A stretch of DNA of 64,000 nucleotides, from NCBI GenBank assembly GCA_037976565.1, contig CP137672.1:22158335-22222334 (forward strand), written 5' to 3'. Shown here piece after piece: positions 30,730 through 41,572 of this stretch (position 1 is its first letter; every line of letters starts with the position of its first letter). Both the position numbers and the translations under genes were made by a program. The notes beneath the pieces are model-generated. The model saw only the letters and a program-made list of their open reading frames with translations, had not been told where the DNA came from and did no database searches. The DNA comes from Mesocentrotus franciscanus. Taxonomy: Eukaryota > Echinodermata > Echinoidea > Camarodonta > Strongylocentrotidae.

Positions 30730-31012
30730 CAAATATCAGATATTACACATTTTTAGGGTCAAATGTCAAATATACTGTACATGGTTTCTCTATATTGAAA
30801 TTTGGCACACTTAATTAATAGACCTGATCGAATAAAATGATTATTTCAAAAAATAAGGTCAAATCATGCCAATGGTATCTGAACTACTTAGTATGTAAAT
30901 TAGGGTCAAAGGTCAAACATTTCACTAATCACTATCTCACTAACCATGTGTGGTATGCACTTATTGGAACAGCCCACCTATACTTGTTCCGAAACAAGTA
31001 TTACATGTCTAG
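30730..31012 (+). mobile_element. Repeat copy ending hairpin-CTAG (Helitron-like 3' end)
   Basis: The copy ends with a hairpin ATACTTGTT-CCGA-AACAAGTAT (30980-31001), then TACATGT and CTAG, followed by T. This layout (short hairpin, ~7-11 nt, CTRR before T) is that of a Helitron 3' terminus. The body, with AGGGTCAAAGGTCAAACATT, is inverted at 32928-33210. Confidence 0.6.
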
Positions 31013-32390
31013 TTTGTGATTGTATATGATAATATGTTATAATAGTCGAAGAAGATCATAAAATCAAATTTAAAACGACGGCAAAAAAAAAATAAATTGA
31101 CCCACCAGGAATCGAACGTGGGTCGCCGGAATGGGAGGCAAGTGCTATGACCACTATACCAAAATAATCCCCATAGACATTACACGTGAACGGAAAATGG
31201 AATTCTCAAATCCCACTTTGCAAGTGAAATATGAGCATGATCCCGGCATCTGATCGAAAAATAAAGGGCACATTTGTGATAGCTTATTGTCTCAGCTACA
31301 ATATACTCGAAGCTCAGCGAAAACAAAGCTAAAACGACGGAGATATTGCTCGCGAAAGACGGGAATGTAGAATCCAGTTTTGAAAAAAGTCATGTCCCAT
31401 AGAGAATACACGCAAAATGTGAAAAATTGACATGCCTCCTTTAATCGCAATAATACGTCATGATGCCTTGGTCAAAATGAAAAATTGTGTAAATGCATTT
31501 GTAGAGAATTGTCTCAGCTAGAACATATCAAAATTTGGAAGAAAATCGATCAATATTTACAGAGATACAATCAATTTTCCAAAAATATGCTGACGTCATA
31601 ATATGCAAATTGAAATTTTGAGTTCGGAGGCCATTATGATGACGTCATGAGTTAATTGAGGGTCAAATGAGACATGAAATCATATCTCCGACTCATAATC
31701 TATCCAAATATGAAAACAAATTTGGGAGTTCCCATCCATTCTGAAGAGTTACAATGAATTTTGTATAGGCATGTTTTTGCCCATATATGCTATGTATTAC
31801 AAGAGCTCGCGCGCACGGACATGTTTATTGAACGCACGCTCATTGCGTTGTTAAAGGTCAGAAAAAGGTGAACAAGTTATCAAAATGCTTGGAAAAATGT
31901 GCCAAATATGATGACAGAAAAATTTGGCGATTCTATGTTGCAATATGCAAGTACGAGCAAAAACGCGCGCGCATGCGCATGTGCGCGTTTTTTTGCGAAA
32001 TGCTTAAAATGACCTGAAACGTATTTAAATGAATTTGAGACGATTTAAAGCATTTTAAAATTTTGCGCGCGCACTCACGCGTGGACGTACGCATGCGCGC
32101 GCGTTTATTGACCTGAAATTGACCGGACGGATATTGACCTTGATCATGATAATTATGAATGAAAAACGACTTTTCGTTATGAAGATTTGATCATGAGTAG
32201 ATTTTCAGAAAATTTCATAAAATGGCCCCTAGATGACGTCATCAGTCAAGGTCAAGGTTGAAAACCTTTTTTTTTGCTTTGTCCATATGCCTTTACATAT
32301 GTGTCCCAAATTTCAAGGCATTTGATTGTGCCATTTTCAAGTTATCTTGCTAATAAAAAAGGGATTGGAAATAAGAAAAATAAAGAATAA
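31013..32390. repeat. Copy of the large CRE/CG-rich repeat unit (type II, part)
   Basis: The copy starts TTTGTGATTGTATATG and shares, in order, the tRNA-like sequence, GATCCCGGCATCTGATCG, TGACGTCATAATATGCAAAT, TTTTTGCCCATATATGC, alternating CG tracts near 31960 and 32080, and ATGACGTCATCAGTCAAGG with the units at 48952-60533. It lacks the GA-rich section. Confidence 0.85.
31098..31170 (-). pseudogene. tRNA-like sequence (Gly-CCC-like), copy 1
   Basis: On the minus strand a 73-base stretch has a perfect A box (TGGTATAGTGG) and a near-perfect B box (CGTTCGATTCC), with CTCCCAT in the anticodon-loop position. The acceptor stem is poor (GGATTAT against GTGGGTC) and the T stem has a mismatch, so it is probably a tRNA pseudogene or the Pol III head of a SINE embedded in the repeat. 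Confidence 0.6.
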
Positions 32391-32927
32391 AGGCAATTCT
32401 AACGAAAACATAAGGTGGTCTGTATTATATACAGCCCACCTGATAAAGGCAATTTTAACAAAATTATAAGGTGGTCTGTATTATATACAGCCCACCTAAT
32501 AAAGGCAATTCTATCGAAAACATAAGGTTGTCTGTATTATATACAGCCCACCTGATAAAGGCAATTCTAACGAAAACATAAGGTGGTCTGTATTATATAC
32601 AGCCCACCTGATAAAGGCAATTCTAACGAAAACATAAGGTGGTCTGTATTATATACAGCCCACCTAATGATAAAGAAAGGCAATTCTAACGAAAACATAA
32701 GGTGGTCTGTATTATATACAGCCCACCTGATAATAAAGAAAGGCAATTCTAACGAAAACATAAGGTGGTCTGTATTATATACAGCCCACCTGATAATAAA
32801 GAAAGGCAATTCTAACGAAAACATAAGGTGGTCTGTATTATATACAGCCCACCTAATAATAAAGAAAGGCAATTCTAACGAAAACATAAGGTGGTCTGTA
32901 TTATATACAGCCCACCTGATAAATAAA
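32391..32927. repeat. Nine-copy hairpin minisatellite (56-63 bp units)
   Basis: Each unit is AAGGCAATTCTAACGAAAAC plus ATAAGGTGGTCTGTATTATATACAGCCCACCT, whose AGGTGG-CTGTAT/ATACAG-CC-ACCT part folds into a hairpin. Early units are 55-57 bp; the last four have an extra AATAAAGAA and are 62-63 bp. Both strands are open for more than 110 codons because late units are multiples of three; this is not coding. Confidence 0.92.
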
Positions 32928-33360
32928 CTAGACATGTAATACTTGTTTCGGAACAAGTATAGGTGGGCTGTTCCTATTAGTGCCTACCACACATGGTTAG
33001 GGAGATAGTGATCAGTGAAATGTTTGACCTTTGACCCTAATTTATATACTAAGTAGTTAAGATACCATTGGCATGATTTGACCTTAATTTTTGAAATAAT
33101 CCTCTTATTCATTTCATGTCTATTAGTGTGCCAAATTTCAAGTCTATACAAAGCATGGTTTTAGAGAAACCATGTACAGTATATTTGACCTTTAACCTTA
33201 AAATCTAAATAACATAATGAAATATGCATATTCTCGATTTTGTATTTTTATATCAAATATTTTTCTTACCTATCAACATGCAACGTTTTAAGTCAATTGC
33301 GACCAATATACCAAAATACTCCACATATACATTACACGTGAACGGAAAATGGAATTCTCA
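32928..33360 (-). mobile_element. Inverted copy of the hairpin-CTAG repeat
   Basis: CTAG at 32928 is followed by the hairpin ATACTTGTTTCGGAACAAGTAT, then AGGTGGGCTG and the inverse of the 30730-31012 body as far as about 33210. A short piece (33300-33360) repeats ACACGTGAACGGAAAATGG from the tRNA-bearing unit. Confidence 0.65.
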
Positions 33361-35440
33361 ATGGGTCGGAAGACCCGACCACTAACTGGATTAGGTATTC
33401 ATACCCGTTGCACCATCTTTTGGTTACCCTCTCTCTCTCTTTCTAACAAATAGTTAAACCAAAAACTCGAAATCATTAATATTAGATTAATAACAGATAT
33501 CAATTAAGCTTGCTTCCATAATTAAAGTTATTTAGAAATCTTTTAGTGCATGCCTCTAGGTGATGTGTCTATTAAGGGTCTGGGCAAACAACTATGCCTC
33601 AAAACCGCAAATTCCCCCTGATGGACAGACAAGGTCACGCGGTGGCTGAGAGGTAAATATTACCAAATTTTGATTTTTATGATATCTGTAAAGAATTTTG
33701 CTAAACTTGCTTAATATATGAATAAAATGGAGAATTTAAGGTGAAAACAAACTTCGAACGAAAGGAATTGACCAACGCTATTACAGTCGGTTTTCTGCAT
33801 GACGAAGATAGTCTCTTGTCAAGACGTCGATTACTATGAATGGAAAAAAATGAGTACAACCTTTCCAAACATTGTCGTTCACTTGCGTTGTACAATAAAA
33901 CGAGCGAACAACCTAACAGTAATACGAATGAATTTATTAAACAAAATTATAGCGTATTTTCATACACTGATACCATCAAGTTGGAATAATTTTGTTACAC
34001 TGACCAATGTTCAGAAAATTGAAGAAAAATAAACCCTCATCATATTGATTTAGTACACTAATTTTTACTGATGCCTAAATACACGGTTAGTAAAGATTAA
34101 CTGTGGTTTGATTTTCATTATGAGGGAATTGATGATTAAAGTTTTGAGAAAATATGCACTTCGTCTAGATTAAGTGTCAAAGACTTTATGAACTACTTAT
34201 CTACTTATTTCTTCTTAATATTTTATCTTAATTTAAAATATGTATTCTAATGTTTCTTATTTTCTCTTGATAATATTTCAGCAACGAATTGAAAGATTTG
34301 GTAGACATCTTTGATGCATTATAGCAATAAATCCTGGGCACATGACGTATTGCAAAAGATAATTATGAAAAGGAGAAGAAGCACAAAAATAATTATAAGA
34401 AAACAATAACAACAATAATAATGATAATAATTACAATATTAACTATTATAGCAACAACACCAATGATAATAAATATAATAATGATAATAATAATGATTAT
34501 TATGATACTGCTGATATTACTACTACAACTAATACTACAAGGAAATGGGAGATGATGAAGAAGGGAAGGAGAAGAATAATCATTTCAGCGATATTAGTGA
34601 TTATATTCTCTATGATTGAGGCATACACATACACATTACATACTCCGTGGTAAGAAGGAAGTAAACGAGGGATAGGGAAGGCAATGACAAATAAGAGAGA
34701 GAGATAGAGAGAGCATAGCCCGGGTTCAAATTCATGTTTCGTTAAATTATTAAACCCGGTGCTCATGATCATTCATATTCAAATATTGTTCAAATAGCAT
34801 TGTACAGACGATGAACAAATAAGAATAATAATGCAAGGTCGTTAGTCATGAGTCATGAGAATGTCAACTTTATCTCTCTCAGCTTAATAGTCCGAACAAT
34901 AGAATGAACCGAGAGGAATGAACTTACATTTCTTAACAACAATGTAAACTTCCCCAATGGAGCCTAACATTAGATTTTTTCCCATTCAAATAGCGTTGTA
35001 AAGGCGGTGAAGAAAAAATAATGTTCCGCCGTTAATGGTGAGAATGTTCACGTCTATCTCTCTCAGCTAATTCCTGCAAACGGTGGGCTCAACCAAGCGC
35101 AATCAACTGTTAAACGAATTTTTCATGAGTCCTGACATTTCAATTTGTTACTGCACGTCATAGCAGCATTAAAGAGTAGCAATGGCGAACGACTGTCGCT
35201 AAAATTCAACAATAGTTACTTAGTTTGCTTTTCCCTATTAGGAAATAACATGAGACATCAAGCTACATAGAACTATGATCGACAAACATGATATTGTCTT
35301 GAAAACAGTCAGAAAACATTGGAGGTAGAATGAATAAGAGATAATGTGGTCATGTAAACAATGTTAATCCCCTAGTACCGAAATCATGATTGTATTCTCC
35401 ACTTATTTCTCCTATATAATTTATTTCAATTTAAAATAGA
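33361..35440. other. No recognisable gene
   Basis: AT-rich, apparently unique sequence with short unsupported frames. A duplicated phrase (ATAAGAATAATAATGCAAGG / GAAAAAATAATGTTCCGCC with ATCTCTCTCAGCT) at about 34820-34900 and 35000-35070 suggests an old tandem duplication. Confidence 0.45.
34395..34535. repeat. AT-rich trinucleotide microsatellite
   Basis: Interrupted (AAT/ATA/ACA)n and (GATAAT)n repeats, ending in TACTACAACTAATACTAC. Confidence 0.85.
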
Positions 35441-36570
35441 AATTCTAATACCCAGGGGGCACAGCAGGTTCTTGAGACATGGAATGTTGTAAAAGGTTGT
35501 TGGGTATTAACGTGTTTGGGGGACCATCCTGTACAATTTCGAGGTGGACTACCTTTGCAATATGCTACTGGAAAAATGGCGGCCATTTTTCAAAATGGCC
35601 GCCATGTATAACTACTGTTGTACAATTATGGGGCTTACTTTTTAACAGCACCTCATTTTACCATGTGTAAGGTGTCATATGAAAGACAATTAAATTTCCC
35701 ACAAGATGATACCTCATTCAATAAGTTTCGGGATGATTTGCATAAAAATTTTGAGCCAAAAATATGATTTTTTTACCAATTTTTTCATAAATATAAATTG
35801 CGCCAAAATACATATTTCTCCATTTGTATTTGATTATAATGCTAACTGACTTGAAACTTGCTGGAAAACTGTTCTTCATCCTGGTTGATATCATATCTAA
35901 ATTAAAAGTCTACTACTTTTCTACCTAAAAAGTTATAGCGCTCTAAAGTTGACATGTTGTTATCAGCCAAAACGGCAAATTTGGTCGCTAAGGGCTAACT
36001 TCTCCTTAGCAACGGTAACATAGTGACGTGAAAAATAGAATATATCACGAGAAATTGCTAGCACCAAGCAGATGACTACTATGATAGAAAGTATGATGTC
36101 AAATTATGCATTTTCATCATATTTTGATGATAAATATTACTAAGTTCCCGTTGCTATGGTAATAAAATACCTTGCAACCGATATATAATGTGTTTTCAGA
36201 GTCAAATTAGGATATGGGTCAAATAATACGTAAAACCAGACCTCTTCTAAGTGACAGATATAAGTTGACGTCATAAACATGTTCATAGTGCAAGGTGAAG
36301 TTTAGAACTTTCACCCTACCCCTTCCTCCATTGAAATGCCCCCATTTAAAGTAATTTTGTGATGGGGCAGTATGTTGTTAAGGACATGATGTGTGTTCAG
36401 AAATGATGCAGTTTATCTGTAAAGTAAAAATGAGTTCTGGATCCAGGTGATAGTCATGAATTTCAGTCTGAATCATGAAGACAATGGATGGATCGAGGGG
36501 TTCAGAATGTGCACCCTTTCCCCTTCTGTGACCCTCCCTTCTAGAACATAATTAGAGCAACTTGTCCAAA
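35440..36570. repeat. Dispersed ~1.1-kb repeat, inverted copy of 45440-46210
   Basis: The segment 35930-36560 matches 46210-45440 in inverse orientation. Shared landmarks are AAAGTTATAGCGCTCTAAAGTTGAC, TATATCACGAGAAATTGCTA, CCCGTTGCTATGGTAATA, CACATCATGTCC and GAACATAATTAGAGCAA. A perfect hairpin, ATGGCGGCCATTTT-TC-AAAATGGCCGCCAT, lies at about 35577-35606. No coding sequence. Confidence 0.8.
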
Positions 36571-37402
36571 GCTACATGCATAAAGTACAATGCAGCTCCC
36601 CTGCCCATTTTGAATGTATCCATTTATTGGGCAATCGTCACCTCTTATCCAGGCAGCAATGAGCTAGAATAACGACATATACGAGTATGAGGCTAGTTGC
36701 TGGAATGCATCTTATCTGGTGTATTTTGATGACGAAATGACATTTCTACCATAGCTAGGTGTACTTTCTAAATGTTACCAATTTGAAATTACATCATGAT
36801 GGGGGAAAAGGAGTCTTGTCAAATTATTTAAAAGGGAATATAAATGCCAATGCCCAACTCTTTTTGTATGCCTTGGAGTCCCTCCACTCTCCTTATAGAC
36901 TTTGGCCCAAATTAGAATTTACAAGTATTGCCTTCTACAAGAAACCAATCTACGTCATTAGTGAAAATACATGAGTCCAGTACATTGTCATCATTAAGAG
37001 TTATGATTTATCCAGTTTGATCAAAAGCCCTCCAACAAATCACAAACCTATAGATTTCTATCTGTTTGGTACGCAGTGGCATCTCTATGGGGTAGGGGCA
37101 CGTGCATTTGAAGAGAGCAAAAAAAGGTGGTACACAAAACGTAGATGAGAGAAAAGAAAAAAAAACAGAAAACTTTTGATCCCATTGAATACATGCGCCC
37201 CAAGATGCGAGGCTAAATGAATTAGTAATATAATTTTGTTAAAGCTAGGTCGCGTCTCGCATAAGTAAGTTGCACGGGATCTCCTAATTTTGCACACAGA
37301 TATAGATTATAGTTTATAATTAGCATTTTTTAAATGGCTCCAAGTTTGACACCGAAATGTAATTCCTATTGCTTTGCCGCCTCTTATAATTTTCACCAGC
37401 TT
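36571..37402. other. No recognisable feature
   Basis: No supported gene, RNA or transposon end was found in this interval. Confidence 0.45.
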
Positions 37403-37410
37403 CTTGTGAG
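37403..37410. repeat. 8-bp target duplication, left (CTTGTGAG)
   Basis: CTTGTGAG immediately before CAGTGGCGTA is repeated exactly at 40587-40594, immediately after the other terminus. Confidence 0.9.
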
Positions 37411-37559
37411 CAGTGGCGTAATGTGCAAAAAAGTTGGGGGCTGGCAGACAAAAAAAATCCGCATCACCCCACTCTTACATGCAGGCCCCGCTGAACGTTT
37501 TTCAAAGTGGGTGGGGGGAGGCTAAAATATTTAAGATCAGGTATAGAGCGTAGTGTAAA

Positions 37560-38375
37560 TTAGCGTGGGGTCAAGGGGCAAAGCCCCGGCAGGGGTCAAG
37601 GGGCAGAAGCTCAGGGGTATGGGCATTTAATTACAGTCAGATGAGCATATTTTGATACCTTATTCATGACACTGGCAGGTCACTAATTGGCGTGGGGTTC
37701 AGGGTCTGAGCCCCCTGAAACTTAGGGATTTGAGGCATTTTATAACGGTCATTGAGCATTCAGGGGCCCGCTTTAGGCCCCCCCTGTGGGGTCGAGAGGG
37801 CGGAGCCCCCGGAAGCTCAGGGGTTTTAGGTATTTAATTACGGTCAGATGAGCATATTTTGATACCCTATTTGTGACACTGACAGGTCACTAATTTGCGT
37901 GGGGTCTAGGGGGCGGAGCCCCCGGAAGCCCAAGGGTTTTAGGCGTTTAATAACGGTTAGATGAGCATATTTTGATATCTTATTTGTGACACTGGCAGGA
38001 CACTAATTGGCGTGGGGTCCAGGGGCGGAGCCCCTAGAAGCTCAGGGGTTTCAGGCATTTTATAACGATCATTAAAGCATTCAGGGGCCCGCCTTAAGGC
38101 CCCTGGTGGGTTCGAGGGGCAGAGCCACCGGAAGTTCAGGCATTTAATTACGGTCAGATGAGCATATGGGACACTGGCAGGACACTAATTGGCGTGGGGT
38201 CCAGTTGCGGAGCCCCCAGAAGCTCGGGGTTTTAGGCATTAAATTACCGTTAGATGAGCATCCAGGGGCCGTCTTTGGGCCCTAGGTGGAATCCAGGGGA
38301 CAGAGCCCCCGGAAGCTCAGGGGTCTTAGGCATTTAATCACGGTCAGATGAGCATATTTTGATACCTCATTATTT
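37560..38375. repeat. GC-rich tandem units (~110-190 bp)
   Basis: About six imperfect units are built from GGCGTGGGGTCCAGGGG, CGGAGCCCCCGGAAGCTC, AGGGGTTTTAGGCATTTAAT, CGGTCAGATGAGCATATTTTG, and TGTGACACTGGCAGGACACTAA. The left copy (29460-29600) contains only about one unit, so the array expanded in one element or shrank in the other. Confidence 0.85.
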
Positions 38376-38404
38376 TAGCAGGGGCGGATCTAGCTTTTTG
38401 CTAA

Positions 38405-39205
38405 GGGGTTGACCAAATGACGATGCAGAGCATCGTCCACGAGCCGCAAAGCGGCGAGGCGATTTTGGGGGGCTATTTTGAACCCCCCGGCCCGTAAGTG
38501 ATGTTTTCCTGGCATCTACTAACACAATGGAGACCATAAAAAGCAGTGCTTGATAACGTCTTTTAAATCAAATAATAACAGTTAAAACAATTTGACCCAA
38601 TGTCGATGCGGTGCATCGTCCACGAGCCGCGTAGCGGCGAGGCGATTTTTTTTTTTTTTTTTTTGGGGGGCTATTTTGAACCCTCGTAAGTGATGTTTTC
38701 CTGGCATCTAACACAATGGAGACCATAAAGCAGTGCACGATAACTTATTTTAAATCAAGTAACAGTTTAAACAGTTTGACCCAATGACGATGCAGAGCAT
38801 CCTCCTCGAGCCGTGTAGCGGCGAGGCGAATTTTTTTTTTTTTTTCGGGGCTATTTTGAACCCCCGTAAGTGATGTTTTCCTGGCATCTACTAACACAAT
38901 GGAGACCGTAAAAAACAGTGCTTGATAACGTCTTTTTAAATCCAGTAACATTTAAAACAATTTGACCCAATGACGATGCAGAGCATCGTCCACGAGCCGC
39001 GTAGCGGCGAGGCGATTTTGGGGGCTATTTTGAACCCCCATAAGTGATGCGGAGCATCGTCTACGAGCCGCATAGCGGCGAGGCGATTTGTGTGGGGGGC
39101 TATTTTGAACTCTCGTAAGTGATGTTTTCCTGGCATTTACTAACACAATGGAGACCATAAAGCAATGTACGAGAAATTCTTTTAAATCAAGTAACAGTTT
39201 AATAC
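38405..39205. repeat. Four ~190-bp tandem units
   Basis: Each unit holds TGACCCAATGACGATGC, then GAGCATCGTCCACGAGCCGC, GGCGAGGCGATTTT, a G/T run, CTATTTTGAACCC and GTGATGTTTTCCTGGCATCT. They differ mainly in the length of the T/G homopolymers. A shorter unit of ~95 bp is interposed at about 39030-39110. Confidence 0.88.
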
Positions 39206-39220
39206 ACACTAGATATCCAG

Positions 39221-39308
39221 AGTTATCATGTGTTTGGTTAAGTAACCAGATGAGTTGAATATCTTCTCACAATATTTGTACTTGAAAGGTTTCTCTCCAG
39301 TGTGCGTT
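39221..39308 (-). pseudogene. Captured C2H2 zinc-finger exon fragment, right copy
   Basis: The minus strand encodes THTGEKPFKYKYCEKIF then NSSGYLTKHM. This is the same finger as at 28907-28999 and is closer to a normal finger in spacing, but again Tyr stands in place of the first Cys. The shared Cys-to-Tyr change shows that this defect arose before the two elements separated, or in the donor. Confidence 0.8.
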
Positions 39309-39659
39309 CTTTTTTTGGGGGGCGGCCCAAGGGGTTAAACCCCTAAACCCCGTAGATCCGCGCCTGGTTAGTATACTTTTTCCAAAAAAGGTTGGGGACG
39401 GAGCTAGAGGCCCCGGAGCCCCGTCGTTCTGCGGGCCCTGCCATGTAGGTCTCTAAATAAGCATATTTCTTGGCTGACTGTAAATTTAGGAATTTGTAAT
39501 TTTCCAAAAAACGCATAAAAAAGTATAATTTACTAAGAAGTGATGCAAAATCTCGGATAATTATGTCATTTCAGCAACATTTGTAAATCACCGGTATCGA
39601 ATTAGAAATGAACCACGTTTAAATTTTATTGTGACACTGGCAGAACACTAATTGGCTCC

Positions 39660-40169
39660 CCCCCCCCCGATCTAAACCTTGTTGGCGGGAAAAATCGCAA
39701 CTGATCTTCCCTGACTATCTTCGTTCTCTCTTTCTTTCCCTACCTTTCCCTCCCCCTTCCCTTTCCCTTCCCTTCCTTCTCTCTCTTTTAGGTTTGCTAG
39801 GGTGGAGGTAAGGGCCTTTCGCCCCCCCCCTTGCTCCACATGTTGATGGTGGAATTAATCGCAACTGATCTCCCCTTCTTTTCACTATTTTCTTTTCTTC
39901 TTCCTCTTTTTTCCCCTCCCTTTTAGCTCTCCTCTTTCCCTTTCCCTTCTCTTTTTTTTTGGCGGGGCGGGGAAGAAAGGGCCTTTGCCCCCGAACCACA
40001 ACTTGTTGGCGGGAAAATTGCAACTGATACCCCTTCTTTTCTTTTCTTCTTCCTCTTTTTTCCTTCCCTTTATTTCCTCTTTTCCTTTTTTCCTTCTCTC
40101 TCTCTCTTTTTCTTTCTTTTTCTTTGCGGGAGGGGGCATGGCCCTCCCCGCCCCCTGGATCCGCGCCTG
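39660..40169 (-). repeat. Pyrimidine-rich tandem cassette (inverse of 27998-28514)
   Basis: Three units alternate CCTTGTTGGCGGGAAAAATCG-type blocks with long CT-rich blocks. It ends CCCCCTGGATCCGCGCCTG, the hAT-like terminus of the cassette. Confidence 0.82.
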
Positions 40170-40171
40170 TG

Positions 40172-40310
40172 AAACATTCCCTCCGGAAATGACCCTCCTC
40201 GCTACATCCAAAACAAATCCTGGGCGCAGGCGACTGCGCATTCCCCCGCGTACCGCCTAGAGCTGCCGCGATCTTCTCTAAGCTCTTCTCTATATAGGCC
40301 GGACATACAG
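40172..40310 (-). pseudogene. Retroelement Gag-like CCHC zinc-knuckle fragment, right copy
   Basis: The minus strand encodes ICFGCSEEGHFRREC, again a perfect C-x2-C-x4-H-x4-C knuckle, next to the cassette terminus exactly as in the left copy. Upstream it continues towards the CTGGATACCTGTATGTCC junction. It is a captured fragment without further Gag sequence. Confidence 0.6.
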
Positions 40311-40586
40311 GTATCCAGACTTTTCGCTAAACTGGATATACGGTTATCTACTAGTGTTACTGTTAGTGGACACTAATAAGGCCCATTAGTGACTATAAAA
40401 AAACATATGCTCTTCCTGGCTAGTTGGGAATGTGTCAGATTGCAACAGAAATGGAGAAACGCGCATTTTGTTGAAAATCATGTGATATCACGTACATTTA
40501 TAAATCACTTGTGTGGAATTGAAAATAAGTCATGGTTCAATTTTATTTGAGGGGCTAGCGCCCCAAGCCCCACCAGTACGCCAGTG

Positions 40587-40594
40587 CTTGTGAG
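40587..40594. repeat. 8-bp target duplication, right (CTTGTGAG)
   Basis: An exact match to 37403-37410, directly following the terminus TACGCCAGTG. Confidence 0.9.
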
Positions 40595-41300
40595 ATATTG
40601 CACCCTAAATAACTGAATTTTTACAATGGGATTTAACTTTCTCAAAAGAAAATCATCTTTCAACCTTTGAAGAAAACTTCAACTCTTGAAAAAATCTTAT
40701 CTTTGGGATACCTTGCTATATTCCTTGACCGTCGTGTTCGTTAATTTTGTTCACCATTTAAGCAGAAATGAATAGAAAACCACTTATCTATGATTAAAAT
40801 TCGAAACTATACATATACCTACAACTCGATCGCTTTGCTCCCTTGCAAAATTCCTAAGCTGGTCGCCTTACTCACTTGCGCAGTTACGTATATACGTTTG
40901 GGCAGTTATTGGGGGGGGGGACGCAGTTACATTAATTAGTGTAGGCGCCATTGTTCATACAGAGTTGTGAATTGATTTCAAGATTTTCAAGATAACGTTG
41001 GTTTGGACAAGGAGTATTAGGCTCTTTAGTTGGATATATCACAACTAAGACGGGGCCCAGAATTCAAAAGATAGATGTGATTTAAGCGCAATTATACCAA
41101 ATTGGGAGATACTGGACGGTTTGGATTAAGAATTTGTACCCCACCCATCTTTTTCTTTTTTAAAATGAAAGACATCAATTGCAGAAACTAGATGATAGCA
41201 TCCTCTGCTGCTACCTGGTCTACAATGTCTCTTCCATGGTTCCACCTTCACTTTATTATGGTATTGGGCCATTTAGCAGCTTGTCGTAGGCAGTTATGAG
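40595..41300. other. No recognisable feature
   Basis: Unique-looking AT-rich sequence; a G-run lies at about 40911-40920. No supported gene. Confidence 0.45.
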
Positions 41301-41572
41301 CAGGGGCGGATCCAGCCGGCGGCAAGGAGGGGCCTAAAGGGGCCCGCTTCGTGCGAAAATTTGAAAATTGTGCCAGTCGATTTTTCGCTCAGTGGGGGCA
41401 AAAATGTTTTCCACCGCCACCCCCTTGGGCGCCAGGGGTAGTGAGCACAATTTTTTATTTTGGCACCCGAAAATTTTTTTCCATACGGGAAGGGTTATTT
41501 TTCCACCGCCACCCCTGGGCGCCAGGGGAGGGGGCCCAACTTCTTTTTTTCTTCAAAAAAAGGGTGTTTTTA
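41301..41572 (-). mobile_element. hAT-type MITE, truncated, same family as 779-1100
   Basis: The copy starts CAGGGGCGGATCCAGCCGG and follows the inverse of the 779-1100 element (GGCACCCGAAAATTTTTTT, CCCTTGGGCGCCAGGGG) up to AAAGGGTGTTTTTACC, where the other copy still has its terminal ~20 bases. The far terminus is therefore missing and no target duplication can be assigned. Confidence 0.85.

Larger units (their letters stand above)
38379..39366 (-). mobile_element. Nested hAT-like MITE carrying a zinc-finger fragment, 988 bp
   Basis: The start CAGGGGCGGATCTAGC and the end, inverse of CAGGCGCGGATCTACGGGG, form the inverted termini. It is the inverse homologue of 28827-29420, with four ~190-bp units (38410-39200) instead of two. 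Confidence 0.72.
37411..40586 (-). mobile_element. Composite non-autonomous hAT-like element, right copy, 3176 bp
   Basis: Ends are CAGTGGCGTAATGTGC and the inverse of CACTGGCGTACTGGTG, giving a ~10-bp inverted repeat CA[GC]TGGCGTA, with the perfect 8-bp duplication CTTGTGAG that defines hAT insertions. There is no transposase. From left to right it contains GC-rich ~110-bp units, a nested hAT-like MITE with zinc-finger fragment, the pyrimidine-rich cassette, the CCHC fragment and a terminal ~280-bp segment shared with 26161-26450. Confidence 0.92.

Noticed and set aside
31098..31170. Functional tRNA-Gly gene
   Set aside because: Boxes are good, but the acceptor stem pairs badly, the T stem has a mismatch and the sequence travels with a repeat unit; treated as a tRNA-like pseudogene.
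32567..32956. 129-codon repeated protein and a superficial resemblance to a CRISPR array
   Set aside because: Units are continuous repeats without unique spacers, in animal DNA, and the frame is open only because late units are multiples of three.
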